Position numbers and translations under genes: made by a program. DNA of 43,822 nt from Haloarcula amylovorans (lineage in GTDB: Archaea > Halobacteriota > Halobacteria > Halobacteriales > Haloarculaceae): contig NZ_SRIF01000017.1 of assembly GCF_004681185.1 (NCBI RefSeq), positions 1 through 43,822 on the forward strand, written 5' to 3'. Shown piece by piece: positions 7,514 through 16,018 of the stretch (the stretch's first letter is position 1; each line of letters starts with the position of its first letter). The notes under the pieces were generated by a model. It worked only from the letters and a program-made list of their open reading frames with translations. It made no database searches and was not told the DNA's origin.

Positions 7514-8072
7514 ATGAGTCCACAAGTCTGGAGTTTGACTGGGTGACGTTTCCAGCGGCCGCGAACGGGCATCGGCCTGACCGTTGGAGTTGGTATGCTC
7601 GGGAGTATCCTGATCGTCATCCTCGGCGCAGTGATGAGGCCGTTTGTAGCACAGGATCTCCCCCAGTCAGCGATCGGAGCGACGAGGCCAAGTGATCTGG
7701 ATGTCCTCGCATACACACCTGTCCGGTTCCTCTACGGGGTTTCCTGAGGAACTCATGCTCCGGTTCGGGCTGATATCAATCCTCGTGTTCGTCGGATAGT
7801 ACGTCGCTGGCCGACGAATGGACGGCCCGCAACCGGCTGTCGTCTGGGCTGCAATCATAGTGTCCGCTGCCCTATTCGGCCTAGGCCATCTCCCCGCACT
7901 CGCACAAACAGTTGACCTCACCCCGGCGCTGGTCGTCCGGACGGTGCCCCTGAACGCGGTCGCTGCATCCTCTTTGGTTTAGTGACGTAGTCTCGAGGCC
8001 GCAATGATGGCCCACGCCTCGTTCCACGTTCCTCTCGTGGTGCTCTCGCTCGTGCAGGTCACACGGCTCTGA
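7514..8072 (+). pseudogene. Decayed CPBP-family intramembrane protease (CAAX protease-like)
   Basis: A good promoter (TTTATAAA at 7478-7485) precedes an ATG at 7514, but the frame stops after 10 codons. Later frames show the family's motifs in order. The glutamate pair is in FPEELMLRFGLISILVFVG, the second motif in AIIVSAALFGLGHLPAL, and the last His motif in MMAHASFHVPLVVLSL. Several stops and frameshifts separate them. Functional members are multi-pass membrane metalloproteases, often genomic neighbours of export systems. Here the ABC-2 exporter at 9256-11030 is close. No intact reading frame covers 7395-8095. Confidence 0.75.
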
Positions 8073-8095
8073 CGACGCTGATGCAGATTCTCGGC

Positions 8096-8941
8096 TCAGC
8101 CTTCCGGTTCGAAAGCGAGGAGGTTGCTTCGTCCATCGACCGTCATGACGGTCGTGTCGCCCTTCACGGAGAGTTCGAACTCAACGCGAGCGTCAGCCCC
8201 GGGGAGGACACGCATCTCGCCGTAGGTATCATACAGTTTCCACGGCGGTGTCTCACGGAGTTCGATCCCTCGATCTCGGTAGAACGCTTCCACCTCGCGG
8301 TGGTGCATGACCGTCTGTGGCGGCACCAACCGAAGTTCGGTACCACACTGGCTGCACGGGTAGTAGTACTGGAGGGGGTACGGTTGTTCGTCGGTCCGGA
8401 GTCCGTGGCCGAGCGCCCCCCAGCAGAGCGGACAGATGGACGCTGCAATCTTTTCGATATGGTGGTGAAAGAGTAGACTCACACAGTCGAGAAACGCGTC
8501 GGTCGAGCGTGACTCGATCCAACTTGGCGGGACGTAGATTTCGAGCACAAGATGGTCACCACATCCAATCTCGAGGTATCCTTCCCGATATGTCGCGGAG
8601 AGGTCGGCGGGACAGAGCGGGCAATTGCGATCAAGCTGGATTGTCCTGTGTTCGTGCTCTGGCGCGTACGTAGTCGCCTGCAACAAGCTGAACAGCTGGA
8701 TGCCGCCATGAGTGAGGCGGTAGCACTCTCCCTCCTTGACCACGAGCCGGTCAAGGAGGCGATTCAGGTGATAGTTGAAATTGCCAGAGTCGTCGGTCGC
8801 GGCCTCAGCGAATAAGTCACTGAAGGTCATGCCTGATGCACCGGGCTCTTCAAACTGCTGGCTGGCGAGAGCACGGAGGATATCAAACCGCGTCTCGTTC
8901 GAGAGGAGATCTAACGCCGATTCGATTCCCGTCCGAGACAT
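8096..8941 (-). CDS. Winged-HTH regulator with C-terminal zinc-ribbon domain
   Basis: From the ATG at 8941 the product has 281 residues (the frame extends 19 codons upstream, less likely). Residues about 5-80 form an ArsR-like winged helix (ALDLLSNETRFDILRALA..., NFNYHLNRLLDRLVVKEG, RLTHGG). Two cysteine clusters follow: CPLCPADL with CGDH, then CPLCWGAL with YPCSQCGTEL, so the effector part probably binds zinc. This architecture is common in haloarchaea, and its ligands are unknown to me. It is divergent from the small ORF and ABC transporter operon at 9059-11030, with about 117 bp between the starts, and may control it. Confidence 0.85.
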   Translation of the reverse strand: MSRTGIESALDLLSNETRFDILRALASQQFEEPGASGMTFSDLFAEAATDDSGNFNYHLNRLLDRLVVKEGECYRLTHGGIQLFSLLQATTYAPEHEHRTIQLDRNCPLCPADLSATYREGYLEIGCGDHLVLEIYVPPSWIESRSTDAFLDCVSLLFHHHIEKIAASICPLCWGALGHGLRTDEQPYPLQYYYPCSQCGTELRLVPPQTVMHHREVEAFYRDRGIELRETPPWKLYDTYGEMRVLPGADARVEFELSVKGDTTVMTVDGRSNLLAFEPEG

Positions 8942-9058
8942 CGATACGGAACGGTTGAGCCGAACAGCGGTTACGTCTACTGATCTAAGACATGTCACTT
9001 AGACAACTGCAACTGGCTGCGGGAATGACTTACAACCACCGGCGACGCCAGCATCGCT

Positions 9059-9253
9059 ATGAGCGCTGACCGTTCTTTGTGGAATCTGAAGATACTGGTT
9101 CGGAAACGACGTTGCACGTCGTTTTTCCTGCTGACGTTCCTGCTCTGGCAGAGTCTCGACAGTGTCATCGACTGGTCGGTCATCGAGTCCGGTCCAACGA
9201 TCACCGGTGTCGGTCTCGTCGGGCGCGTCGGTCGATCGACGGGAGGTGACTGA
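9059..9253 (+). CDS. Small 64-residue protein leading the ABC transporter operon
   Basis: ATG at 9059, stop at 9251-9253, three bases before the ATPase start. The basic N-terminus (NLKILVRKRR) is followed by one hydrophobic stretch (FFLLTFLLW), so a single-pass membrane peptide is possible. I recognise no family. Translation through this ORF would bring ribosomes onto the Shine-Dalgarno of the next gene, which lies inside its last codons. It could be a real component, a coupling leader, or a remnant. Confidence 0.4.
   Translation: MSADRSLWNLKILVRKRRCTSFFLLTFLLWQSLDSVIDWSVIESGPTITGVGLVGRVGRSTGGD
9242..9249 (+). promoter_or_regulatory. Strong Shine-Dalgarno for the GTG start of the ATPase
   Basis: GGAGGTGA lies 6 bases before the GTG at 9256 and matches the archaeal anti-SD almost perfectly. 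This is unusual among the largely leaderless genes here and fixes the GTG as the start. Confidence 0.7.
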
Positions 9254-9255
9254 TT

Positions 9256-10197
9256 GTGGCCGCAATCGAGATCGAGGGACTGACGAAACGCTACGGACAC
9301 GACGTCTACGCAATCAATGATCTCTCGCTGACCGTTGAGACCGGTGAGGTATTCGGCTTTCTCGGCCCAAACGGCGCAGGGAAGTCGACGACGATCGACG
9401 TGTTGCTCGACTACATCCGGCCGTCTGCGGGCGCTGCGTCAGTCCTGGGTTACGACGCCCAGCGAGAAGCCGAAGAAATCCATCAGCGCGTCGGTATCCT
9501 CCCCGACGGTTACAGCCTCTACGACCGACTCAGCGGACGGGACCACATCGAGTTCGCTATCGACCTGCAGGGAGCGACGGACGATCCTGACGTCATCCTT
9601 GACCGGATCGGCCTCGACGCGTCGGCCGCGGCCCGACCTGCGGGGACGTACTCGAAGGGGATGAGTCAGCGACTGGCACTGGGGATGGCACTTGTCGGTG
9701 ATCCGGACCTCCTAATCCTCGACGAACCGTCGAGCGGCCTCGACCCCGATGGTATCCGTGACATCCGCGAGATTACGCTCGACCACGCTGCCGATGGCGG
9801 CACCGTGTTCTTCTCCTCGCACGTCCTCAGTCAGGTCGAGGCGGTCTGTGACCGAGTGGGCATCTTGAATCGGGGACGCCTAGTCGCCGTCGACACTATT
9901 GACGGTCTCCGCGATGCTGTGGGAACCGGGTCGACCCTCACTCTGACAGTCGACACGGTCCCGACCGGCCTGACCGCCGACGCCATCGACGGCGTCACCG
10001 ACGTGACCGTCGAGGGGAATACCATTCGTGCGACCTGCACGGAACCTCTGGCGAAAATGGCGGTCATCGACGCGGTACGGGCTGCCGGCAGTACTGTCTT
10101 AGATATTGATACCAGTGAAGCATCGCTCGAAGACCTGTTCACCGAATACACCCATACCGACGACACCGCGGTCACAAGTGCGGAGGTGGACCGATGA
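9256..10197 (+). CDS. ABC transporter ATP-binding protein (ABC-2/NatA-CcmA type)
   Basis: A 313-residue nucleotide-binding subunit starting at GTG. Walker A is GPNGAGKST (37-45), the ABC signature is degenerate in the usual way for this family (YSKGMSQRLALGMAL, about 131-145), and Walker B is LLILDEPSSGLD (151-162). The H-loop is in FFSSHVLSQVEAVCD. The C-terminal 80 or so residues form the small accessory domain of drug/bacitracin-type exporters. It is coupled to the permease by a 4-base overlap (10194-10197). It powers export of an unknown substrate across the cytoplasmic membrane. Confidence 0.92.
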   Translation: MAAIEIEGLTKRYGHDVYAINDLSLTVETGEVFGFLGPNGAGKSTTIDVLLDYIRPSAGAASVLGYDAQREAEEIHQRVGILPDGYSLYDRLSGRDHIEFAIDLQGATDDPDVILDRIGLDASAAARPAGTYSKGMSQRLALGMALVGDPDLLILDEPSSGLDPDGIRDIREITLDHAADGGTVFFSSHVLSQVEAVCDRVGILNRGRLVAVDTIDGLRDAVGTGSTLTLTVDTVPTGLTADAIDGVTDVTVEGNTIRATCTEPLAKMAVIDAVRAAGSTVLDIDTSEASLEDLFTEYTHTDDTAVTSAEVDR

Positions 10198-11030
10198 GCT
10201 GGCGGATCATTGCCCGCCGGGAGCTAAGCGACGCGATACAGTCGCGACTGCTCTGGGGACTGGTCGCTGTCATAACGGTGATGATCGGGCTTACGTCCAC
10301 TGTCCCGCTCTTGCTCCCCGAAGCGAGGGCGTCTGCATTGATGGGCCTCGGTGCCGCCAGCGAGTTCGCAGCGATGCTCGTTCCGATTGTCGCCCTCGTC
10401 GCAGCGTACCTCTCCATCGCGGGAGAACGCGAATCCGGAAGCCTGCGAATACTTCTCGGACTCGAACCGAACCGACGTACCATCGTCGCTGGAAAGTTCG
10501 TCGGCCGGAGTGCAGTCGTCGTCGCGGGGCTTGGTATCGGCTTCATGTTAGCCAGCCTCATCACATGGCTCGCCTACGGATCGCTCCCGGTCGCGACATT
10601 TCTGGCCGTCCTCGGCCTGACAGTCGTGCTCGGCATCGTCTTCGTTGGCATCGCGGTCGGTATCTCCGCGGCGACGGCGACCAGGGCGCGGGCGATGACG
10701 CTTGGCATCGCCAGCTACCTTAGCCTGGCCCTGCTCTGGGATCTGGTTCCACAGGGCGCCCACCTCATTGTCGAGGGGGGAGCGCCCAGCGGGACCGTTC
10801 CAGGTTGGTTCCTGTTGCTTGAAGGGCTCAGTCCCTCCGGGGCCTACAGCGCGCTCGTGACACGAGCGATTGTTGCGAGCGATTCGTCCATCCCCGGCCC
10901 AGCAGACCTCCTCGGCGGTTCAATCCCTTTCTACCTCGAGTGGTGGGTGTTTGCGCTCGTCCTCCTGACCTGGACCGCCGTGCCACTGATTATCGGCTAC
11001 CGGATGTTCGAGAGAGCGGATTTGAACTGA
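10194..11030 (+). CDS. ABC-2 type transporter permease
   Basis: A 278-residue membrane protein whose ATG overlaps the ATPase stop. It opens with the typical cytoplasmic helix (WRIIARRELSDAIQSR). About six membrane spans follow, including LLWGLVAVITVMIGL, FAAMLVPIVALVAAYLSI and VFALVLLTWTAVPLIIGY. The motif ERESGSLRILLGLEPNRR after the second span is conserved in NosY/ABC-2 permeases. Together with the ATPase it forms a homodimeric-type exporter. The decayed CPBP protease upstream may once have belonged to the same locus. Confidence 0.9.
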   Translation: MSWRIIARRELSDAIQSRLLWGLVAVITVMIGLTSTVPLLLPEARASALMGLGAASEFAAMLVPIVALVAAYLSIAGERESGSLRILLGLEPNRRTIVAGKFVGRSAVVVAGLGIGFMLASLITWLAYGSLPVATFLAVLGLTVVLGIVFVGIAVGISAATATRARAMTLGIASYLSLALLWDLVPQGAHLIVEGGAPSGTVPGWFLLLEGLSPSGAYSALVTRAIVASDSSIPGPADLLGGSIPFYLEWWVFALVLLTWTAVPLIIGYRMFERADLN

Positions 11031-11289
11031 CTGGCGTCTAGTTGCTTTAAGCCCACGACCGACAACGCCAGTCGTGCCCGTCAAAAGGACCGTGGTCATA
11101 CTTCCTGGACATAGATTTCTGGGATTGAACTGAATTGACAATGGGGCTTCAGCCTACACTCAGATTCTGATCGGTTCTGATCCTGTACAAATTAGAAATC
11201 CGCTCATTGGCAAGGGATCAACACTGACGTTCTTTTTCACGAATATCGCTATATACGACCCACTCAGATCGCTACCGACTGCTCAATAT

Positions 11290-12213
11290 CTATCCTCGAC
11301 CATTTCGGTCGCTGTCACACGCCAAGAGAACACGGAAGACGTGTTCGCGGAGCCTCTCAGTCGCAAGCGATCCAGTGACGTGGCCTTTCTCCAGTACGGA
11401 CAGCGACATCCCCGCATAGGCAGAGCGTTGTCGATCGTACTCAATGATGCGGTCGTACCGGGCGAGAAGCGGGGCACAATTGTCCGCCTTGACGGCTCTG
11501 AACTCCTCCTCGAAGTCAAGCACCTCACGGAGGTGATCCGGCCGTCTCTGAGCTAGTCCGGCTGTCATCTTTCGATAGACGGACGAGACGAACATCTCGC
11601 CTAGCGCGGCCCCGGCGAAGATTGGCACGTACCGATCGACAGTGTCGAAGCAAGCCCGGTGGAGGTTGACAGCCCAGCCACCGAGGCTGATACCCGATGC
11701 GAGGACCGGGCTACTGGTTCGATCGCTTGCCCGTGTCGCGATCGCGTCGATGAGGCCGACCGAGGCGGCGAGCATTCCGATGAAGTTCTCGAGGTCACCC
11801 ATCGCGCGGACATAGTCCATGTTCGACCCGTCGTGGAACGGTGCTCTGACGGCTACGACGTTGGCCGGAATCACTTCGTCGGTTGCGACGAACAACCGCC
11901 GAAACGAGTTCGAACTGAACCGCCCGAAGTCGAACGGTCGTTCACCACACCCATGATGATAGATGAGGGTCGGGTAATCCGGGCCACGCCACTGCCAGGG
12001 CATGTACGCCGCCTCAAATGACCCGATTGGTGTGTCGACGGTCACAGTCCGCTCACCAGCACTACTGAGATCGGCGACCCTGGCCTCCGCTTCCCTCGCC
12101 ACCTCGATGAGCGCTCGTGAGTCGAGCGACCGGGTGAAGAACTTCGCATCGCGCAGGAGGAGTGCACTAACCTGGATGGTTCCGATATCGATGCGTTCGT
12201 GGATGTTCGTCAT
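11290..12213 (-). CDS. Alpha/beta hydrolase of unknown substrate
   Basis: A 307-residue cytoplasmic alpha/beta hydrolase. The oxyanion-hole region is YHHGCGERPFDF (85-96), the nucleophile elbow is SGISLGGWA (Ser176), and a C-terminal EKGHVTGS supplies the catalytic His (H278). The acid is not obvious but an Asp near 260 is possible. No signal peptide is present. It is convergent with the ABC permease (gap 11031-11289, AT-rich, only a weak CACGAC/GTCGTG inverted repeat seen). The fold call is firm, the substrate unknown. Confidence 0.85.
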   Translation of the reverse strand: MTNIHERIDIGTIQVSALLLRDAKFFTRSLDSRALIEVAREAEARVADLSSAGERTVTVDTPIGSFEAAYMPWQWRGPDYPTLIYHHGCGERPFDFGRFSSNSFRRLFVATDEVIPANVVAVRAPFHDGSNMDYVRAMGDLENFIGMLAASVGLIDAIATRASDRTSSPVLASGISLGGWAVNLHRACFDTVDRYVPIFAGAALGEMFVSSVYRKMTAGLAQRRPDHLREVLDFEEEFRAVKADNCAPLLARYDRIIEYDRQRSAYAGMSLSVLEKGHVTGSLATERLREHVFRVLLACDSDRNGRG

Positions 12214-12340
12214 CTGACTTGGAAGCCCGGTTTGGACACTCTTAGTTCTCTACGTCGACCCAGATCCCTCGCGGACCACCAACATCCCCCTGTGGAGAGT
12301 CGTCTTCGGAGTTTGGTATCGATGAGCAGACAGAGATGGG

Positions 12341-13081
12341 TCAGCTGACAGGCCTTTGGTCGAACGGGCAAGTTTCACGTGAGGTGTACATTTCTCCGTA
12401 TTCCCTGGAGCATCCCATAGTCATCAGCGACGAAACCGGGTCAAGGGCCGCAAGGGAGGCGACTCGAACTACCGGGTTCTCGGGCAGGCGGATGCGCGAG
12501 CACACCAGCAGCCGTGTCGTCGTCTCGCCGATTGGTTCGAGTACGAATGACCAGACCCACCAGGTCGGATCGTCGGGCGTCTGCAGGACAAGTGACTCCT
12601 CGGGGTCGAAGGCGGCGACCTCGAGCATCACCTCGGGGAACCGATCAGCGCGGCCGAGCCGAACCGTGTCGCCTACAGAGAGATCCTGCCACTCCGGCTG
12701 AATCTCGGCGGCGTTGTGGATGCCCAGCCCCACGAGGTTCTCGGCCCACTCGTAGCTGTAGAAGCCGGCCTGTTCTTGCCCGGGCTGGACGAGCCACGGC
12801 CAGACGGCGTCAGGCGGCGCAGAGATATCGATAGCCATGGTCGATTCGGCGTTGGGAGCCGGGAGCCACTCGTCACCGGGGAATGTCCGTTCAATCTCTG
12901 CTGGCGTCGCGCCCCAGTTGAGCATCCGCGGGCAGAGGAGTTTCCAGTAGGTCACTCCGAGGAGAGCACCACCCACGGTCAGTCTTAGGTGCTCACGCTG
13001 CCTCGTTTGAGTGGTCCGGGCCATGTCGTCGGTGTCAGGTTGACCGGATTCGAGTCGTCCGAAGTTGGTGAGTATGGTCAC
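12341..13081 (-). CDS. SRPBCC (START-like) ligand-binding family protein
   Basis: Up to 246 residues. The ATG at 13024 (20 codons in, MARTTQTRQ) is an equally good start. A short hydrophobic stretch (LRLTVGGALLGVTYWKLL) near the N-terminus may anchor it. The rest reads as a SRPBCC fold: TMAIDISAPPDAVWPWLVQP, YEWAENLVGLGIHNA, VGDTVRLGRAD, WSFVLEPIGETTTRLLVCSR. Such proteins bind hydrophobic ligands or act as polyketide-type cyclases; no activity can be assigned. It lies 127 bp upstream of the hydrolase on the same strand, so co-expression is possible. Confidence 0.8.
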   Translation of the reverse strand: MTILTNFGRLESGQPDTDDMARTTQTRQREHLRLTVGGALLGVTYWKLLCPRMLNWGATPAEIERTFPGDEWLPAPNAESTMAIDISAPPDAVWPWLVQPGQEQAGFYSYEWAENLVGLGIHNAAEIQPEWQDLSVGDTVRLGRADRFPEVMLEVAAFDPEESLVLQTPDDPTWWVWSFVLEPIGETTTRLLVCSRIRLPENPVVRVASLAALDPVSSLMTMGCSREYGEMYTSRETCPFDQRPVS

Positions 13082-13318
13082 GTCGGTCAGCTCATAGAGG
13101 CCGTACGCTCCGTGTGTATTTTACCTAACTGACTCCTATTGTCTGTAACCAATCTCCACGATTCCGACGCTATCAGTCTCCTGATTGTCGGCTGGACGGT
13201 TGTTGTAGTCTTTATCTCACATGCAATATTTGAATCTCGCCCCTCGCGAAGGCTCGTCGACCACTCTCTATCACCGAAAGACTACACTTCCTCTATACTC
13301 TCTAAGCGGACCATCCAG
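13082..13318. other. Gap with no supported gene
   Basis: AT-rich spacer upstream of the SRPBCC gene and before the TnpB remnant. A 60-codon plus-strand frame (13139-13321) has no recognisable features and I do not accept it as a gene. Confidence 0.5.
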
Positions 13319-13569
13319 TAGTATGTCGAAGAAGGTGTGAGGAAGAGTACAGTTGGCGACTTCAGCGACATCCGTAAAGATGAGAAAACCTGTCGAAAGA
13401 CAGCTCTGAGTCTCCTGAGGGGGATAGGGTAACGGCCGGTTGGACGCCCGGAGCTTTCTACTTCGACCGCGAGAGCGGCTCGTTCAACACGATAAAACAG
13501 GAAGTCTCCAAACCGTACTATCCCAACGCTCGATATTCCTCAGCCTTCAGGCGGAGGAGAATGTCAATG
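13319..13569 (+). pseudogene. tnpB: Deleted TnpB remnant with right-end hairpin (IS200/IS605 group)
   Basis: Short plus-strand pieces match haloarchaeal TnpB. YVEEGVRKSTVGDFSDIRKDE (about 13319-13378) corresponds to the RuvC segment normally read as VEEGVGTIAVGDLSDIRED. FDRESGSFNTIKQEV with PYYPNARYSSA (about 13460-13545) corresponds to the C-terminal tail. The zinc-finger part between them is deleted and stops intervene. A hairpin CCTCAGCC-TTCA-GGCGGAGG (13538-13557, one mismatch) followed by GAATGTCAATG fits the right end of such elements. It abuts the stop codon of the FtsX permease gene at 13570. Identification rests on remembered family sequence. Confidence 0.6.
13538..13557 (+). repeat. 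Right-end hairpin of the TnpB remnant
   Basis: 8-bp stem with one mismatch around a TTCA loop, directly after the TnpB-tail coding sequence. This is the typical location of the IS200/IS605 right-end / guide-RNA hairpin. Confidence 0.5.
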
Positions 13570-14799
13570 TCACCGGAGCTGCGAGAGTGGTGAAATTCGA
13601 GATAGATACAGCGTCGCAGCGACACCGCCGAATACACTCACAGCTAATGCCACCCCGAAGCCAGCGATCAACACCGGCTTCGATACGGAAACCACGTTCT
13701 CGAATCCACTCAGTGCGGCTGCAATTTGATTGACTCCCCAGATACTGGGAATAGCGAGTCCAATTCCCACCGCGCCGCCGAGAATTCCGATCCCAAGCGT
13801 ATTTGCGAGAACCACGGCGACCAATGACTGCCGAGAAGTCCCGATGGCAGTAAGCGCGCCAAATGTTTCGCGATGGCGAGCAACAAAGGAGAGCTGGATA
13901 TTTGTAAGCAGCAAAACACCTGCAACGACCGCCATCACAACAAGACTCAGCCCGCTTGCGAGGACAACTGCCTGATTTTGTAACATCGACTGCAACTGCT
14001 CGCGATTCGTCCGGACAGTGTACTGCGGGTAGTCACGTTGGAGTTCTGTAGCAGTCGTCTCGACGTCCGCGCCATCAGCGACTTTGACAGACATCATAGT
14101 GGCTCGATCACTCGCCGTTGTCCCCGTAATTTCTTGCATCTCACTGGGAGGTATGGTGACAGTTGGGGCACCAACGAACTGTGAGAAGCTTTGAGAGATT
14201 CCGACGACTGTAAATTCGTTTTGATTAGCAGTTGCGAGAGTGCCACCAAGATATATCGTGTCGCCAACAGACAGGTTGTACTGAGCTGCTACTTGTTGAT
14301 CAATGACCACCTGATGTTGCATCGGACCGTCATAGCTGCCATTCGCATAATGAGAGTCGCCACCATCAACTGGGCCACCAGCGATATAATTAATATTGCC
14401 ACCTCGCGTACCCGCGCCGACACCGATTACCGTCTCAAACTCCTCACTATCGGTGCTGATATACAGTGTCTGAAAGATAAATGGAACCGCTGCCCTGACA
14501 TCATCTCGTGCTTCTAACTCATTTTCCAGCTCGTGAGCACCAATTAGTGAATTTTCGAACCCTCCAACCGTACCAGGCTGCAGTTCAACGGGACCGCCAG
14601 TTATCCAGATGTCTTGCCCCGCTTCATCGAATTTCTCTTCGCCGGTATTCATCACGCCAAGACCGACACTTGCCAAGAGGACGGATGCCAATACCGCCAT
14701 CGCTACACCCATTACTGCAAGTACGGTCCGTGTTCGCTCGTGACGCAGCTGTGCCCCAGCCACACCAAGAAGAGCACGAAGTCGTGACACTCTGCTCAT
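13570..14799 (-). CDS. MacB/FtsX-type ABC transporter permease (second permease)
   Basis: A 409-residue permease. An N-terminal span (VLAVMGVAMAVLASVLLASVGLG) leads into a large extracellular MacB-like domain (about 50-270), and three C-terminal spans end the protein (VVLASGLSLVVMAVVAGVLL, ANTLGIGILGGAVGIGLAIP, AGFGVALAVSVFGGVAATLY). The extracellular domain contains SHYANGSYDGP, which recurs in the sister permease (PHYANGSYAGP). FtsX/MacB permeases transmit ATP-driven movement to the outside (mechanotransmission) and do not necessarily form a pore. The start ATG overlaps the stop of the upstream permease, so the two form a heterodimer. The stop codon lies exactly at the edge of a TnpB remnant, yet the C-terminus looks complete (YLSRISPLSQLR). 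Confidence 0.9.
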   Translation of the reverse strand: MSRVSRLRALLGVAGAQLRHERTRTVLAVMGVAMAVLASVLLASVGLGVMNTGEEKFDEAGQDIWITGGPVELQPGTVGGFENSLIGAHELENELEARDDVRAAVPFIFQTLYISTDSEEFETVIGVGAGTRGGNINYIAGGPVDGGDSHYANGSYDGPMQHQVVIDQQVAAQYNLSVGDTIYLGGTLATANQNEFTVVGISQSFSQFVGAPTVTIPPSEMQEITGTTASDRATMMSVKVADGADVETTATELQRDYPQYTVRTNREQLQSMLQNQAVVLASGLSLVVMAVVAGVLLLTNIQLSFVARHRETFGALTAIGTSRQSLVAVVLANTLGIGILGGAVGIGLAIPSIWGVNQIAAALSGFENVVSVSKPVLIAGFGVALAVSVFGGVAATLYLSRISPLSQLR

Positions 14800-16016
14800 C
14801 CTGACAACACCTCCAGTGCACTGGTTCGGCGACTCAAGATGACCGGATAGATGGCGCCAATCAGGCCGATAAACGCTGCCACACCGAGCGCATAGACCCC
14901 AAGCAACGGATCGAACACAGCGACAACAGTAACACCATACACCGCTGTTCCGAGTGCATTCACACCCAGAATACCGAGGAAACCAATACCGACACCGACG
15001 ACACCGCCAAGCAATGAGAGAAGGACTGTCTCAGCTGCGACTAATAGCGACCGAGAACGGCTAGCAAACCCAATCGCTGCGAGTGTCCCTAGCTGCTCAC
15101 GGTCAGCACCCACATCTAAGCCAATCAGTGTTGTCAGGAAGAGGACGCCGATGACAACTGTAGATAGAAGTGCTGCAGTGGCGATTGCTAGAGGAAGGTT
15201 TGAGGTCGAAAGCTCTTGGGCTGATAATCCACTTCGTGTGACGACAGTCGTCTTCGGATAGCGGCCCTCGATAAGCGACCGAACGGACGGATCGTTGGTG
15301 CTGACAAGTAGTTGATCAGCTGCGTCACCGTTCGCTGCACCCGTTATACTCTGTAGCTCACTGAGGTGGACGACCATCATCGGGACAGTTCCACCCGCTG
15401 TTTGGGTCCCTCCCGTAGTGACGTTCGTTACGTTGAACGAGCGGTTGGTACTCCCACGGGCGACGGTAAGCTCATCTCCATTTGAGGCATTTGTGAGCGT
15501 TGCTGCGGCGTCGTTTACGATTGCCTCGCCAGTCCATGGACCAGCATAGCTACCGTTCGCATAATGTGGGTCACCGGGCGTAAGGTCACCACTGGGGAAT
15601 CCGAGTACACTGGTCTCTGGGGCCGGGATGACACCGACAGTGAGGACGTAGCTCCGTTCACCAGTGGTAACATCTCGTACGGGTATGAGTTTTAACAAGA
15701 CTGGGGTGGCGTAGTCGACGCGGTCATCTTGGGCAAGTGCCGCACTAGTCGAGTGGACGTTACCCAATTGAACTCCACCGGTGGAGACAACCAACGATTC
15801 GACACTCGACTGTTCAGGCACTACCCAGTAGTCGACTCCCTCGCTTTCGACGACGGACTGTGAGCTCAGTCCAAGCGCAACCCCAGAAACGGCAACCATC
15901 AATCCAATCGCAATAGCCACGCCAAGGATACTCAGCAATACGCGCTGTGGAGCGATACGGAGGCGTCCAAGAACGCGATACCACGCCAGTCCGAAGAGTG
16001 ACCGTCGACGCCCCAC
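14796..16016 (-). CDS. MacB/FtsX-type ABC transporter permease (first permease)
   Basis: 406 residues with the same plan as its downstream paralogue: span 1 at about 25-50 (ISILGVAIAIGLMVAVSGVALG-like region), an extracellular MacB-like domain with PHYANGSYAGP, and three C-terminal spans (AIATAALLSTVVIGVLFLTTL, LLSLLGGVVGVGIGFLGILG, LLGVYALGVAAFIGLIGAIYP). It starts 2 bp after the ATPase gene ends and overlaps the next permease by 4 bases, so all three are translated as one unit. The Thr/Asn-rich extracellular part has several N-glycosylation sequons. Confidence 0.9.
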   Translation of the reverse strand: MGRRRSLFGLAWYRVLGRLRIAPQRVLLSILGVAIAIGLMVAVSGVALGLSSQSVVESEGVDYWVVPEQSSVESLVVSTGGVQLGNVHSTSAALAQDDRVDYATPVLLKLIPVRDVTTGERSYVLTVGVIPAPETSVLGFPSGDLTPGDPHYANGSYAGPWTGEAIVNDAAATLTNASNGDELTVARGSTNRSFNVTNVTTGGTQTAGGTVPMMVVHLSELQSITGAANGDAADQLLVSTNDPSVRSLIEGRYPKTTVVTRSGLSAQELSTSNLPLAIATAALLSTVVIGVLFLTTLIGLDVGADREQLGTLAAIGFASRSRSLLVAAETVLLSLLGGVVGVGIGFLGILGVNALGTAVYGVTVVAVFDPLLGVYALGVAAFIGLIGAIYPVILSRRTSALEVLSG

Positions 16017-16018
16017 GC

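Noticed and set aside
13139..13321. 60-codon plus-strand frame
   Set aside because: No start context, no motif and no haloarchaeal acidic bias.
13440..13733. 97-codon plus-strand frame
   Set aside because: Runs out of frame through the TnpB tail and antisense to the FtsX permease.
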